NCBI RefSeq assembly: GCF_003002815.1
Contig: NZ_PVTF01000021.1
Location: forward strand, 69,798 to 133,797
Length of the DNA: 64,000 bases
Direction: 5' to 3'
Source: Umezawaea tangerina
GTDB lineage: Bacteria > Actinomycetota > Actinomycetes > Mycobacteriales > Pseudonocardiaceae
Notes under the pieces: model-generated
Seen by the model: the letters and a program-made list of their open reading frames with translations, nothing else
What the model was told of the DNA's origin: nothing
Databases searched by the model: none
Made by a program: the position numbers and the translations under genes
Part shown: positions 27,201 to 32,108 of the stretch, one piece after another
Layout: each line of letters begins with the position of its first letter
How positions within the stretch are numbered: the stretch's first letter is position 1

Positions 27201-28991
27201 GAGGTCAGCCCGCACCCGGTGCTGGTCGCCGCGATCGAGGGCACGGCCGCGGGCAGGCCGGTCGCCGTGCTCGGCACGCTGCGCCGCGACTCCGCGGGCC
27301 GCCGCGAGCTGCGTTCGGCACTGGCGCGGGCGTGGGTGGCGGGCGCCGACGTGGACTGGAGCCAGGTCACCGGTGCCGGGCGGCTGGTCGCGCTGCCGCC
27401 CTACCCGTTCCAGACCGAGCGCTACTGGCTGCCCACGCCGGGCCGCACCGGCGCGGCACCGGCCCGACAGCTCACCTACCGCACCGAGTGGCGCAAGAAA
27501 CCCGATCCGCGACCGCGCCCCCTCGACGGCTGGGTGGTCGTGACCCCTGTCGGCGGCCACCCGGCTGCCCGGCTCCCCGGCGCCAGGGTCGTCACCGACC
27601 CGGCCGACATCGGCATGGCCGTGGCCGTCGTGTCGCTGCTGCCCGCCGAGGCCACCCTCGACCTCGTGCGGCGGCTGGACGCCGGGACCCCGCTGTGGCT
27701 GGTCACCACAGACGCCGAGCACGACCCCGACCAGGCCCGCGTCTGGGGCCTGGGCCAGGTGCTCGGCCTTGAGCAGCCGGAGCGCTGGGGCGGCCTGGTC
27801 GACCTGCCCGCCGAGGTCGACGACGCGGTCGTCGCCCACCTGTCGGGGGTCCTCGGCGGGGGCGAGGACCAGCTCAGGGTGCGGGCTGACGGCGTGCGCG
27901 TGCGCAGGCTGGTCCCGTTCGGCTCACCGCCGCGCGCCGACCGCCCGTGGCGGCCCGGCAAGGTCCTGGTGCGCGGGGCGGACGCCGACCTCGCCGCCGG
28001 GCTGACGGCCTGGTTCGACCGCAACGGTGTCGAGGAGGCAAGCGCCGACGACGTGCCGGACACCGTCATCCAGGTCCTCGCCGCCGAGTCGCCCGCGGGC
28101 GTGCTGCCGGACGGGGACCTCGGCTCCCTGGACGACCTCCCGATCGCCGCCACCGTCGTCCTGCTGCACCCGCTCAGCGGCCTCTGGGGCGCGGCCCGGC
28201 AAGGCGCTGCTGCCGCCCGCAGTGCCGGAGCCGCGGCCCACGTGCGCCGGCTGCGGGCAGGCGGCGGACGGGCCGCGGTGGTCGCGGTCGGCGGCTGGGA
28301 CCCGCAGCAGCGCGCGGTGGACGTGGACGACGTGATGGCCGCCGTCCGGCAGGCCCTGGACCACGACCAGCCCGAGACCGCCGTGCTCGACGTCGACTGG
28401 TCCTCGCTCGTGTCCACGGTGTCCTCCCCGCGCCAGCTCAACCTGCTGGCCGAACTCCCCGAGGGCCGCGAGGCGCGGCGGGACGTCCCGGTCGGCGACG
28501 GCCTGGCCGACCGCCTGGCCGGACTGGCCGCCGACGAGCAGCTGCGCGTGCTGCTGGGCCTGGTCACCGAGCAGGCCGCGGCCGCGCTCGGCCACACCGG
28601 CCCCGGCGAGGTCCGCGCCGACGCGCCGTTCGCCGCGGCCGGGTTCGACTCGCTGCTGGCCGTCCAGTTCCGCAACCGGCTGGTCGCCGCGACCGGTCTG
28701 GCCATCGCCGCGACCGTCGTGTTCGACGAGCCCACCCCGGCCGCACTGGCCCGGCACCTGCACGAACGGCTCTGCGCGCCACCGGACCCGGTCGCGGAGG
28801 CGCTCGCGGACCTCGACCGGCTGACCGGCGTGCTCGACGCCCTGCCCGCCGACGACAAGGTCGGCGCCCGGCTGCGGGCGCTGGTGCGGCGCTGGGACGA
28901 GCGCGGCGCCCCCGCGCGTGGCGGCGAGCTGGAGTCCGCCAGCGCCGACGAGCTGTTCGCACTGCTCGACACCGACTTCAGCACGGGCTGA
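15222..28991 (+). CDS. Type I modular polyketide synthase 1: loading module and modules 1-3
   Basis: Giant multienzyme (4589 aa) that starts the polyketide chain. Domain order with rough residues: AT-L 93-376, ACP-L 445-516; KS1 533-960, AT1 1047-1323, KR1 1568-1760, ACP1 1810-1880; KS2 1902-2325, AT2 2400-2680, KR2 2888-3085, ACP2 3140-3207; KS3 3223-3643, AT3 3728-4006, degenerate KR3 4245-4406, ACP3 4443-4516; C-terminal docking segment 4520-4589 ending ASADELFALLDTDFSTG. There is no loading KS. All three KSs keep TACS(S/A)SL and EAHGTGT. ATG 15222 follows GGGGAAGGAAG. The FkbH-like gene starts 15 bp downstream. Extender signatures predict methylmalonyl, malonyl, methylmalonyl. The order matches the first PKS of bafilomycin-type assembly lines. 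Confidence 0.96.
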   Translation: MDVSSAGDRGPLPWVLSADGLPALRETARRLAERLRARPDVDADTVGRWLMARAAVARPFRAAVSGRDRESLLDGLADLARGGAVALGSAPEADPVFVFPGIGSQWPGMGSALMTASPVFRARMDECAQALEPFVDWPVAEVVADPLTRSALDRVDVVQTLLFAVQVSLAAVWDDLGVRPAVVVGQSLGEVAAAVVTGALTLDDGARVSALRGLAQVPLAGRGDVVSVRAPLDVVAEWVSRWDGELVVAGLNAPTSVLVSGGAEAAAELVAAMAAAGISARRSAVDLATHSPQFDAIVPRMRADLAPVRPVAPGLPYYSSLTGGPLDGLPMDADYWCRNLRDPLRFDEALRSLLATGDRHVLLEVSPHPLLTGAMLELVEEAGNSSSVCATLRRGHGGSHAVNAALGELYAAGARIDWPAGDVDAPVELDEVTAAEPAAHRPVAALDVVCSVTAAVLGGDPLTPADHRRSFVDLGLDSATALEVRARLAEVLGVALPAAVVFDHPTPARLAGYLDGRREPAAAAPARPARVDDDPIAVVGMGVRLPGGVADTDDLWRLLVDGVDAVGPFPVDRGWDTAGYDPRPRTPGRHYQREAGFLHDADRFDAAFFGISPREALAMDPQQRLLLETSWQALESAGIVPEALRGSRTGVFTGLYTLGYGSPLDPASGLQGYGFTGSTGSVASGRVAYALGLEGPAVTVDTACSSSLVALHLAVGSLRSGETDLALAGGATVLPGLSMFVEFSQLGALSADGRCKAFAEAGDGFGLAEGVGVVVLERLSDARRHGHPVLAVVKGSAVNQDGASNGLTAPNGPSQERVIRAALADAGVAAADVDAIEAHGTGTVLGDAIEAEALLATYGQDRDPARPAWLGSLKSNVGHTQAAAGVVGVIRTVLALRHGLLPRTLHVDAPSSRVDWSRGHLALLTEPRPWPRSADRPRLAGVSSFGVSGTNAHAVLAEAPDEPVGTVDVPARVRPWVLSARTADAVREQAARLPARADADPALVGASLLRTRTSFDHRAVVVGADRAELLAGLRELVVGEAAGDGGKVVFVFPGQGAQWTGMTRDLLDWSPVFARSMAACEAALDPFVDWSLADVLGDAEALERVDVVQPALWAVMVSLAELWRSVGVEPDAVLGHSQGEIAAAVVAGALSLEDGARVVSLRSKAILAIAGSGAMASVPLPLDEVRALLPDGVSVAAVNGPSSVVVSGDVAGVAAVVASVPRARRVPVDYASHSAQVERIERDVRAALDGIAPRAARVPFLSSVTADWADGADLDAGYWYRNLRQPVRFAEAVDLLARDGFGAFVETSAHPVLTPGVTESVPDAVVTGTLRRDEDGPRQFTTAVGRLHVHGVPVDWTPFFADVTGSVDLPTYPFGGDRFWLDPARPTTDAVDDGWCYRIGWRRLTPVAAAPTGRWLAVLPPDGSGAEVVTALRDAGLDVTTDGLPDGDFAGVLSLGEHADLWAAVELARSTTRPLWVLTRGAVVVDGTEDPSPAQAAAVALAKSFGLENPDRWGGAIDLPDVLDAQGAALVVAALAFGDEDQLAVRRNGLHGRRLLPGLRSSDGWRPRGTVLVTGGTGGLGATVARWLVAAGADRVLLVGRRGPDTPGLPDPGPAVTVLACDVTDRDAVARLLAEHPVDAVVHAAGVRDDATLDALTPDRLASVLRAKVTAATHLHELAGELDAFVVFSSVMGVVGNAGQANYAAANAALDALVARRRKAGLPGLSIAWGVWGGPGMLEDDLAAKLAARGLPGMDPDRAVELIGRVTEATTVVADVDWGRYAGAAGLRAALVSELPGVTTTPEPRGSTLEVIRTHLAAVLGHASGDAVPARTAFAELGLDSLTVLELRNRLNAALGLRLPTSALFDHPTPRALADHLDAPTGTPTGIPVDAPVVPRTAVAEHEPIAVVGMGCRFPGDVETPDDLWRLLVSGQDAIGPWPTDRGWDLDALHHPDPDHPGTSYCREGGFLTGAADFDAGFFGVSPREALTMDPQQRLLLETTWHAVEDAGIAPTDLRGRPVGVFVGTNGQDYPVALAGDPAVPEGHRLTGTLASVLSGRISYVLGLQGPALTVDTACSASLVALHLAVQALRRGDCEQAIAGGASVMSTPWLFTEFSRQRGLAPDGRCKSFSADADGTGWSEGVGVLVLERLSDALAHGHRVHAVIRGSAVNQDGASNGLTAPNGLSQQRVIAAALADAGVAADEVDAVEAHGTGTRLGDPIEGNALRAAYGRRDRPLLLGAVKSVLGHTQAAAGVAGVIKTVLALKHAELPPTLHTAEPNPEVDWDPAVLRLVTEREPWPAHDGPRRAGVSAFGISGTNAHVILESAPPAPEHPVRPAGLPTPVLVSAASAEALQAQVDRVRALPGAPDPADALATRRAHLPHRAVLGTRLTTGLAGDPGRIAFLLPGQGSQRAGMGVALHAAEPVFAAALDEVCALADRHLDRPLREVMSDGGDGLLDRTRYAQPALFAIGVALAGLLEDRGVRPDVLLGHSVGELTAAHLAGVLDLADAVDLVAARGRLMDALPPGGAMVAVEATEAEAREVADEVAVAAVNGPNAVVLSGDTNAVERVARLFRDRGRRTKRLPVSHAFHSARMDPVLAEFRQVASGLTYRPPRLDVISNRTGAVATAEQLRSPEYWVRHVRETVRFADGVRALDAATAFELGPGGVLSTLVDGAVPLLRDDRPEVDTVVDALAHAHLRGVPVRWPARGPHVDLPLYPFQRTRFWPGARFTAALDRLRYRVEWTPVTVTGTRPPGSWRLVGDLPGADRIAAALGEGDPSGVLVLPGCAPDELVGVVAGAEAPVWVLADPDDPEQAPLWGMGRVAALEHPDKWGGLVHWSPDADVADLVSVLTGDSGEDQVSIRPDGVRARRLVRADRPRSGSRWRPRGRVLVTGGTGGLGGHVARWLAGNGAEELVLVSRSGGEAPDLGVPTTVLACDVADRDQVERLVAEAGPFTAVFHAAGVVTDRPFVDCTPDHLAAETAAKVRGARHLDALVGDVDAFVLFSSVAATWGSGGQAGYAAANAALDALAVDRGRRGLKATSVAWGPWAGPGMAAGETGERIRRHGLTALSPAVALAALQDALDGDETAVVVADVDWARFLPPFTATRPSALFRDLPEARLPEQSTVDAVVRSLSQRELAELAAEVLGHGDAVALDADRSFRDLGFDSLMAVDLRNRVVERTGRALPVTVVFDHPSIAALAAALGDDVPAAETPVPSAVPDEPLAIVSMACRFPGGVTSPEDLWRLVDEGRDAIGELPGDRGWDLARLYDADPDKAGTFYARGGGFLADAGDFDAAFFGISPREALAMDPQQRLLLTASWEALERAGIDPSALRGSDGGVFVGVAGQGYGTGPAGEVEGHLLAGTVTSVASGRIAYTLGTEGPAVTVETACSSSLVALHIAGQSLRSGECSFAIVGGAAVVASPDLFVEFSRQRGLSADGRCRSFGAEADGTGWSEGVGVLVVERLSDARRLGHPVLALVRGSAVNQDGASNGLTAPNGLAQQRVIRRALAAAGLAPSDVDLVEAHGTGTTLGDPIEAQALLATYGQDRDRPFGLGSVKSNIGHTQAAAGIAGIIKVVMAMRHGVQPRTLHAAEPSTQVDWSAGNALLLRESRPWDGPRRAGVSAFGMSGTNAHVVLEHVPVEAAEPVADDSLPLLLSARTARALADQFARLHGSVRDHAPADVARTLAARPRFEHRAVVVGDHLTGLASPDTAPNVVRGSTTGGGVVFVFPGQGTQWTGMALELAGSEPVFAARLDECAEALAAHVDWSLRDVLADEAALSRVDVVQPALFAVMVSLAALWRAHGVEPAAVVGHSQGEIAAAVVAGALSLEDGARVVSLRSKAILAISGNGGMVAVAAGEAAARERLAGYAGRIEIAAVNGPDAVVVAGEPDALADLVADCARDGVRARSIPVDYAAHSAHVEPLRAELLAALVGIRPRAADVPLLSSVLGELVDGTALDAEYWYRNLREPVGFGAATEQLMGHGHTLFVEVSPHPVLVAAIEGTAAGRPVAVLGTLRRDSAGRRELRSALARAWVAGADVDWSQVTGAGRLVALPPYPFQTERYWLPTPGRTGAAPARQLTYRTEWRKKPDPRPRPLDGWVVVTPVGGHPAARLPGARVVTDPADIGMAVAVVSLLPAEATLDLVRRLDAGTPLWLVTTDAEHDPDQARVWGLGQVLGLEQPERWGGLVDLPAEVDDAVVAHLSGVLGGGEDQLRVRADGVRVRRLVPFGSPPRADRPWRPGKVLVRGADADLAAGLTAWFDRNGVEEASADDVPDTVIQVLAAESPAGVLPDGDLGSLDDLPIAATVVLLHPLSGLWGAARQGAAAARSAGAAAHVRRLRAGGGRAAVVAVGGWDPQQRAVDVDDVMAAVRQALDHDQPETAVLDVDWSSLVSTVSSPRQLNLLAELPEGREARRDVPVGDGLADRLAGLAADEQLRVLLGLVTEQAAAALGHTGPGEVRADAPFAAAGFDSLLAVQFRNRLVAATGLAIAATVVFDEPTPAALARHLHERLCAPPDPVAEALADLDRLTGVLDALPADDKVGARLRALVRRWDERGAPARGGELESASADELFALLDTDFSTG
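15500..16770 (+). other. PKS1 loading module (AT-L, ACP-L)
   Basis: The first catalytic domain is an acyltransferase starting VFVFPGIGSQWPGMG, with no preceding ketosynthase, so the starter is loaded directly as in DEBS- or bafilomycin-type lines. The nucleophile elbow reads GQSLGE: Ser187 is present but the usual His before it is Gln186. The specificity loop reads VDLATHSPQFD, neither malonyl (HAFH) nor methylmalonyl (YASH). ACP-L carries GLDSATALEV. A branched acyl starter such as isobutyryl fits the predicted plecomacrolide but cannot be proved from sequence. Confidence 0.8.
16819..20860 (+). other. PKS1 module 1 (KS-AT-KR-ACP)
   Basis: KS1 has active Cys at 17331-17333 (DTACSSSL). AT1 has GHSQGE and VDYASHS, the methylmalonyl-CoA signature. 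KR1 has VTGGTGGLG and the catalytic Ser/Tyr/Asn pattern (FSSVMG...NYAAANAA); RDD in the LDD position points to a B-type reductase. ACP1 has GLDSLTVLEL. Predicted output: methyl branch and a hydroxyl on the starter carbon (C22 methyl and C23 oxygen in bafilomycin numbering). Confidence 0.85.
18624..18741 (+). repeat. 118-bp repeat, copy in AT1 (partner in AT3)
   Basis: This stretch, from the AT active-site region (GHSQGE) onward, matches 26667-26784 in AT3 at all but four of 118 positions, including unusual CTT and GCA codons. The match is far tighter than that of the flanking AT sequence and suggests recent gene conversion or duplication between modules 1 and 3. Confidence 0.75.
20926..24840 (+). 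other. PKS1 module 2 (KS-AT-KR-ACP)
   Basis: KS2 has active Cys at 21444-21446 (DTACSASL). AT2 has GHSVGE and SHAFHS, the malonyl-CoA signature. KR2 has VTGGTGGLGG and AGYAAANAA; it lacks LDD and has Trp in AATWGSG, the pattern of A-type reductases. ACP2 has GFDSLMAVDL. Predicted output: unbranched C20 and a C21 hydroxyl. Confidence 0.85.
24889..28770 (+). other. PKS1 module 3 (KS-AT-inactive KR-ACP)
   Basis: KS3 has active Cys at 25398-25400 (ETACSSSL). AT3 has GHSQGE and VDYAAHS, close to the methylmalonyl signature. The reductase is degenerate: the nucleotide-binding loop reads VRGADADLA instead of VTGGTGGLG, and the segment GLWGAARQGAAAARSA has Ala and Arg where the catalytic Tyr and Asn should be. 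The beta-keto group should survive (C19 ketone, the hemiketal carbon of plecomacrolides). ACP3 has GFDSLLAVQF. Confidence 0.85.
26667..26784 (+). repeat. 118-bp repeat, copy in AT3 (partner in AT1)
   Basis: Second copy of the near-identical AT segment described at 18624-18741; the four differences are single-base changes. AT7 near 51540 carries a more diverged version of the same stretch. Confidence 0.75.
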
Positions 28992-29006
28992 CGAGAACGG
29001 AGCGGC

Positions 29007-30086
29007 ATGACGATCGTGAAGTGCCTGGTGTGGGACCTCGACAACACGCTGTGGCGAGGCACGTTGGCCGAGGGCGACGACGTGGAGGTGCCGGAGGAGA
29101 TCCGGCGCGTGATCACCGAACTGGACGCGCGCGGCGTCCTGCAGTCGGTCGCCAGCAAGAACGACCACGACGTCGCGTGGGCCCGCCTCGAACAGGTGGG
29201 CCTGGCCGAGTACTTCGTGCTGCCGCGGATCGGCTGGGGCCCGAAATCGGTGTCGGTGAAGGAGATCGCGGAGCGGCTGGACTTCGCCGAGTCCACCATC
29301 GCGTTCGTGGACGACCAGCCGACCGAACGCGCCGAGGTCGCCTTCCACCTCCCCGAGGTGCGCTGCTACCCCGCCGAGCAGGCGGCCGACCTGGCCGCGC
29401 TGCCCGAGTTCACCCCGCCCGTCGTCACCGAGGACTCGGCGCGCCGACGGCGGATGTACCAGGCGGGCTTCCGCCGCGACACCGAGCGCGAGCGGTTCAC
29501 CGGCCCCGACGAGGACTTCCTGCGCACCCTCGACCTGCGCATGTCCGTCGTGCGCGCCACCGAACGCGAACTGGCCCGCGCGGCCGAGCTGACCCTGCGC
29601 ACCAGCCAGATGAACGCCACGGGCGTGCCCTACGACGACGCCGACCTGCGCGCTCTCATGGACGACCCGGACCACGAGGTGCTGGTGGTCACCATGTCCG
29701 ACCGCTTCGGCCCGCACGGCGCCGTCGGCATCGTCCTGCTGCACCGCACCGCCGACGTGTGGCACCTCAAGCTGCTCGCCACCTCCTGCCGGGTGGTCGC
29801 GTTCGGCGCCGGGTCCACGCTGCTCAACTGGGTCGTCGACCGGGCGGCACTGGCGGGCGTCCACCTGGCCGCCGACTTCCGGCCCACCGACCGCAACCGC
29901 ATGATGGACATCGCCTACCGGTTCGCGGGCTTCGACGACGAGGCCTGCGCGTGCCTGGCCACGCTGGCGCCCGCGGTGTCCGACGACGTCCTGCGGCTGC
30001 ACCTGCTGCCCGAACCCCGACCGGTGTCGCCGGTCGTGACGCTCGACGCGGTCGACCTGGCCGCGGTGGAGGTGCGCCGTGGCTGA
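29007..30086 (+). CDS. fkbH: FkbH-like glyceryl-ACP synthase (HAD plus GNAT-like domains)
   Basis: Enzyme (359 aa) that takes 1,3-bisphosphoglycerate, dephosphorylates it and loads glyceryl onto a free-standing ACP, the first step of methoxymalonyl-ACP formation. The N-terminal HAD domain has the nucleophile motif [11 protein letters not shown], then [12 protein letters not shown] and [12 protein letters not shown]. The C-terminal acyltransferase-like half has [10 protein letters not shown] and [23 protein letters not shown] 29007 has a weak GGAG site and lies 15 bp after PKS1, so it probably shares its transcript. It overlaps the methyltransferase gene by 8 bp. Its presence implies that at least one AT uses an alkoxymalonyl-ACP extender. 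Confidence 0.92.
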   Translation: MTIVKCLVWDLDNTLWRGTLAEGDDVEVPEEIRRVITELDARGVLQSVASKNDHDVAWARLEQVGLAEYFVLPRIGWGPKSVSVKEIAERLDFAESTIAFVDDQPTERAEVAFHLPEVRCYPAEQAADLAALPEFTPPVVTEDSARRRRMYQAGFRRDTERERFTGPDEDFLRTLDLRMSVVRATERELARAAELTLRTSQMNATGVPYDDADLRALMDDPDHEVLVVTMSDRFGPHGAVGIVLLHRTADVWHLKLLATSCRVVAFGAGSTLLNWVVDRAALAGVHLAADFRPTDRNRMMDIAYRFAGFDDEACACLATLAPAVSDDVLRLHLLPEPRPVSPVVTLDAVDLAAVEVRRG

Positions 30087-30747
30087 CCAGCTGGACGTCT
30101 CCGCGGAACTGGCCGGGTACGTGCGCGCGATGTCCCTGCGCGAGGACGCGGTCCTCCGCGAGCTCCGCGAGGAGACCGCCGAGCTGCCCGGCGGCCGCTC
30201 GTTGCAGGTCATGCCGGAGGAGGGCCAGTTCCTGGCCATGCTGGTGGGCCTGGTGGGCGCCAGGACCGTGCTGGAGCTGGGCACCTACACCGGGTACAGC
30301 GCGCTCTGCATGGCCAGGTCGCTGCCGCCCGACGGCCGCCTGCTCACCTGCGACATCACCGCCCGCTGGGCCGACATCGGGGCGCCGTACTGGAAGCGCG
30401 CCGAGGTGGCCGACCGGATCGACCTGCGCGTCGGACCGGCCGAGTCCACGATGGACGCGCTGCTGGAGGACGGCGGGGCGGACACCTTCGACCTCGTCTT
30501 CATCGACGCGGACAAGGCGGGCTACCCGGCCTACTACGAGCGGGCCGTCCGGCTGGTCCGCCCCGGCGGCCTGGTCGTCCTGGACAACACGCTCTTCTTC
30601 GGCCGGGTCGTCGACCCCTCGGCGACCGACCCGGACACCGAGGGCGTCCGCGAGGTCAACGCCCGCGTCCGCGACGACCACTCGGTGGACGTCGTCCTGC
30701 TGCCGGTGGCGGACGGCCTCACCCTGGTGCGGCGCAGGACGGTCTGA
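30079..30747 (+). CDS. fkbG: FkbG-like O-methyltransferase (methoxymalonyl-ACP pathway)
   Basis: SAM-dependent O-methyltransferase (222 aa) of the catechol/caffeoyl-CoA OMT type, expected to methylate the hydroxyl of the ACP-bound three-carbon unit. The SAM-binding motif is [19 protein letters not shown], followed by the metal/catalytic segment [19 protein letters not shown] and [18 protein letters not shown] 30079 lies inside the end of the FkbH-like gene with GGAGG about six bases upstream, so translation is coupled. A strong hairpin follows the stop. Stand-alone tailoring methylation of the macrolide is the less likely alternative. Confidence 0.88.
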   Translation: MADQLDVSAELAGYVRAMSLREDAVLRELREETAELPGGRSLQVMPEEGQFLAMLVGLVGARTVLELGTYTGYSALCMARSLPPDGRLLTCDITARWADIGAPYWKRAEVADRIDLRVGPAESTMDALLEDGGADTFDLVFIDADKAGYPAYYERAVRLVRPGGLVVLDNTLFFGRVVDPSATDPDTEGVREVNARVRDDHSVDVVLLPVADGLTLVRRRTV

Positions 30748-30751
30748 CACG

Positions 30752-30779
30752 GGGCGGGGGACACCGTCGTCCCCCGCCC
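30752..30779. terminator. Bidirectional terminator between convergent fkbG-like and fkbJ-like genes
   Basis: GGGCGGGGGAC (30752-30762) pairs perfectly with GTCCCCCGCCC (30769-30779) across a 6-nt loop. This 11-bp GC stem sits in the 37-bp gap between two convergent stops, so it can terminate both transcripts. Confidence 0.85.
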
Positions 30780-30784
30780 GGCGC

Positions 30785-31042
30785 TCAGCCGCCGTCCCGC
30801 AGCCGCACCACCAGCTCCACCATCGCCCGCACCGTCCGGAAGTTCGCCAGCTTCAGGTCCGCCCCCGAGATCGCGATCCCGTACCGCTGCTCCAGGTGCA
30901 CCACCAGCTCCATCGCGAACAGCGACGACAGCCCGCCCTCGCCGAACAGGTCGCGGGTGGCCGTCCACCCGGCCTTCGTCCGCGTCTCCAGGAACTCGAC
31001 CAGCTCCCGCTCGATGGTGTCCGGGGTAACCGAGACCGTCAT
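30785..31042 (-). CDS. fkbJ: FkbJ-like discrete acyl carrier protein
   Basis: Free-standing ACP (85 aa), the carrier on which glyceryl is oxidised and methylated to methoxymalonyl. The phosphopantetheine site reads GEGGLSSLFAMEL: the second Ser of SSL is the expected attachment residue, with Ser replacing the usual Asp of DSL. A helix HLEQRYGIAISGADL typical of ACPs follows. ATG 31042 overlaps the stop of the dehydrogenase gene (ATGA), so the pair is one operon transcribed leftward, convergent with the fkbH/fkbG-like genes. Confidence 0.85.
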   Translation of the reverse strand: MTVSVTPDTIERELVEFLETRTKAGWTATRDLFGEGGLSSLFAMELVVHLEQRYGIAISGADLKLANFRTVRAMVELVVRLRDGG

Positions 31043-31920
31043 GGCAGCGCCTCTTCGTAGTCGTAGAACCCCCGGCCGCTCTTGCGGCCGTGGTGCCCGT
31101 CGCGCACCTTCGCCACCAGCAGCCCGCACGGACGGCTGCGTTCGTCGCCGGTGCGCAGGTGCAGCACGTCGAGCGCGTCGACGAGGTTGTCGATGCCGAT
31201 CAGGTCGGCCGTCCTCAGTGGACCGGTGGGATGTCCCAGACATCCCTGCATGAGCGCGTCGACGTCCTCGACGGACGCCACGCCCTCCTCCACCAGCCGG
31301 GCCGCGTCGTTGATCATCGGGTGCAGCAGCCTGCTGGTCACGAACCCCGGCGAGTCGCGCACGACGATCGGTGTCCGGCGCAGCTCGCCGAGGAGCTTCG
31401 TCGCCGAGGCCACCACGTCCGGCGCCGTGCGCGGACCGGGGACGACCTCGACGGTGGTGATCAGGTAGGCCGGGTTCATGAAGTGGGTGCCGAGCAGGTC
31501 CGCCGGACGCGCCACGGCCGCCGCCAGCTCGTCGATCGGGATGGACGAGGTGTTCGAGATCAACGGCGTGCCCTCCGGCACCGCCGCCGACACCCGCGCC
31601 AGCACCGCCGCCTTCGTCGCCGGGTCCTCGGTCACCGCCTCGACCACGGCGACCGCGGTCGACCCGGTCAGCGCGTCGGGCAGCGACGTGGAGGTCGTCA
31701 GGGCACCCGGCGCGGTGTCGGGGGGAGCGGCGCCCAGCAGCGCCGCCGTCCGCAGGTTCCGCGCGATGGCGACCTCCGCCCGGTCCAGGACGGCCCGGTC
31801 CAGGTCCACCAGCGTCACCGGCACCCCGTGCACGAGGGCGAGCGTGGCGATCCCGGTGCCCATCACCCCCGCGCCCACCACGACCAGCGGACCACCTTCC
31901 TCGCGTGCCGCGGCCGTCAC
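31039..31920 (-). CDS. fkbK: FkbK-like 3-hydroxyacyl dehydrogenase (hydroxymalonyl-ACP formation)
   Basis: NAD-dependent 3-hydroxyacyl-CoA dehydrogenase family member (293 aa), expected to oxidise the terminal carbon of glyceryl-ACP. The Rossmann motif is VVVGAGVMGTGIA near residue 15, followed by the acidic NAD-binding residue in VTLVDLD. The family segments LISNTSSIPIDELA, LLGTHFMNPAY and DSPGFVTSRLLHPMI are present, the last with the helical C-terminal domain. GTG 31920 has AGGAGG just upstream. It is first in a leftward operon whose promoter region (31921-32108) is shared with P450-1. The usual partner FkbI, an acyl-ACP dehydrogenase, is absent here. Confidence 0.9.
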   Translation of the reverse strand: MTAAAREEGGPLVVVGAGVMGTGIATLALVHGVPVTLVDLDRAVLDRAEVAIARNLRTAALLGAAPPDTAPGALTTSTSLPDALTGSTAVAVVEAVTEDPATKAAVLARVSAAVPEGTPLISNTSSIPIDELAAAVARPADLLGTHFMNPAYLITTVEVVPGPRTAPDVVASATKLLGELRRTPIVVRDSPGFVTSRLLHPMINDAARLVEEGVASVEDVDALMQGCLGHPTGPLRTADLIGIDNLVDALDVLHLRTGDERSRPCGLLVAKVRDGHHGRKSGRGFYDYEEALP

Positions 31921-31970
31921 GGGACCTCCTTGCGTCGGATGTGCTGCTGCCCGCCATGGTCGGCCACCGC

Positions 31971-31989
31971 CGCTATCGTCCCGATAGCG
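31971..31989. promoter_or_regulatory. 19-bp palindromic operator, copy 1
   Basis: CGCTATCGTCCCGATAGCG has perfect 8-bp arms around a 3-bp centre. It lies 51 bp before the leftward FkbK-like start and 120 bp before the rightward P450-1 start. A near copy with 15 of 19 identical bases lies at 35362-35380 in the other divergent promoter region. This is a likely site for a dimeric regulator. Confidence 0.7.
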
Positions 31990-32008
31990 TGGCCGCGCCC
32001 GCGTTCCC

Positions 32009-32038
32009 GCTAGGACCGCGCTATGCCCGCCGGCTAAC
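32009..32038 (+). promoter_or_regulatory. Putative SARP box upstream of P450-1
   Basis: GCTAGGACCGC (32009-32019) is followed directly by GCTATGCCCGC (32020-32030), 9 of 11 positions identical, with a further GCTAAC at 32033-32038. The 12-mer CGCGCTATGCCC at 32017-32028 recurs exactly upstream of PKS2 at 35435-35446. The 11-bp spacing fits SARP binding; the distance to the P450-1 start is about 78 bp. Confidence 0.6.
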
Positions 32039-32108
32039 CTCCCCGACCGGCAGACCGGGTCACCTGTCGCACCCCCGCCCGGCCCGGCGACACCTGGGAG
32101 AGGACACC

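Noticed and set aside
29007-31920. Methoxymalonyl genes first suggested an ansamycin or FK520-type pathway
   Set aside because: No aminohydroxybenzoate or chorismate-derived starter genes, no starter ligase domain, and the module pattern instead follows the plecomacrolide skeleton.
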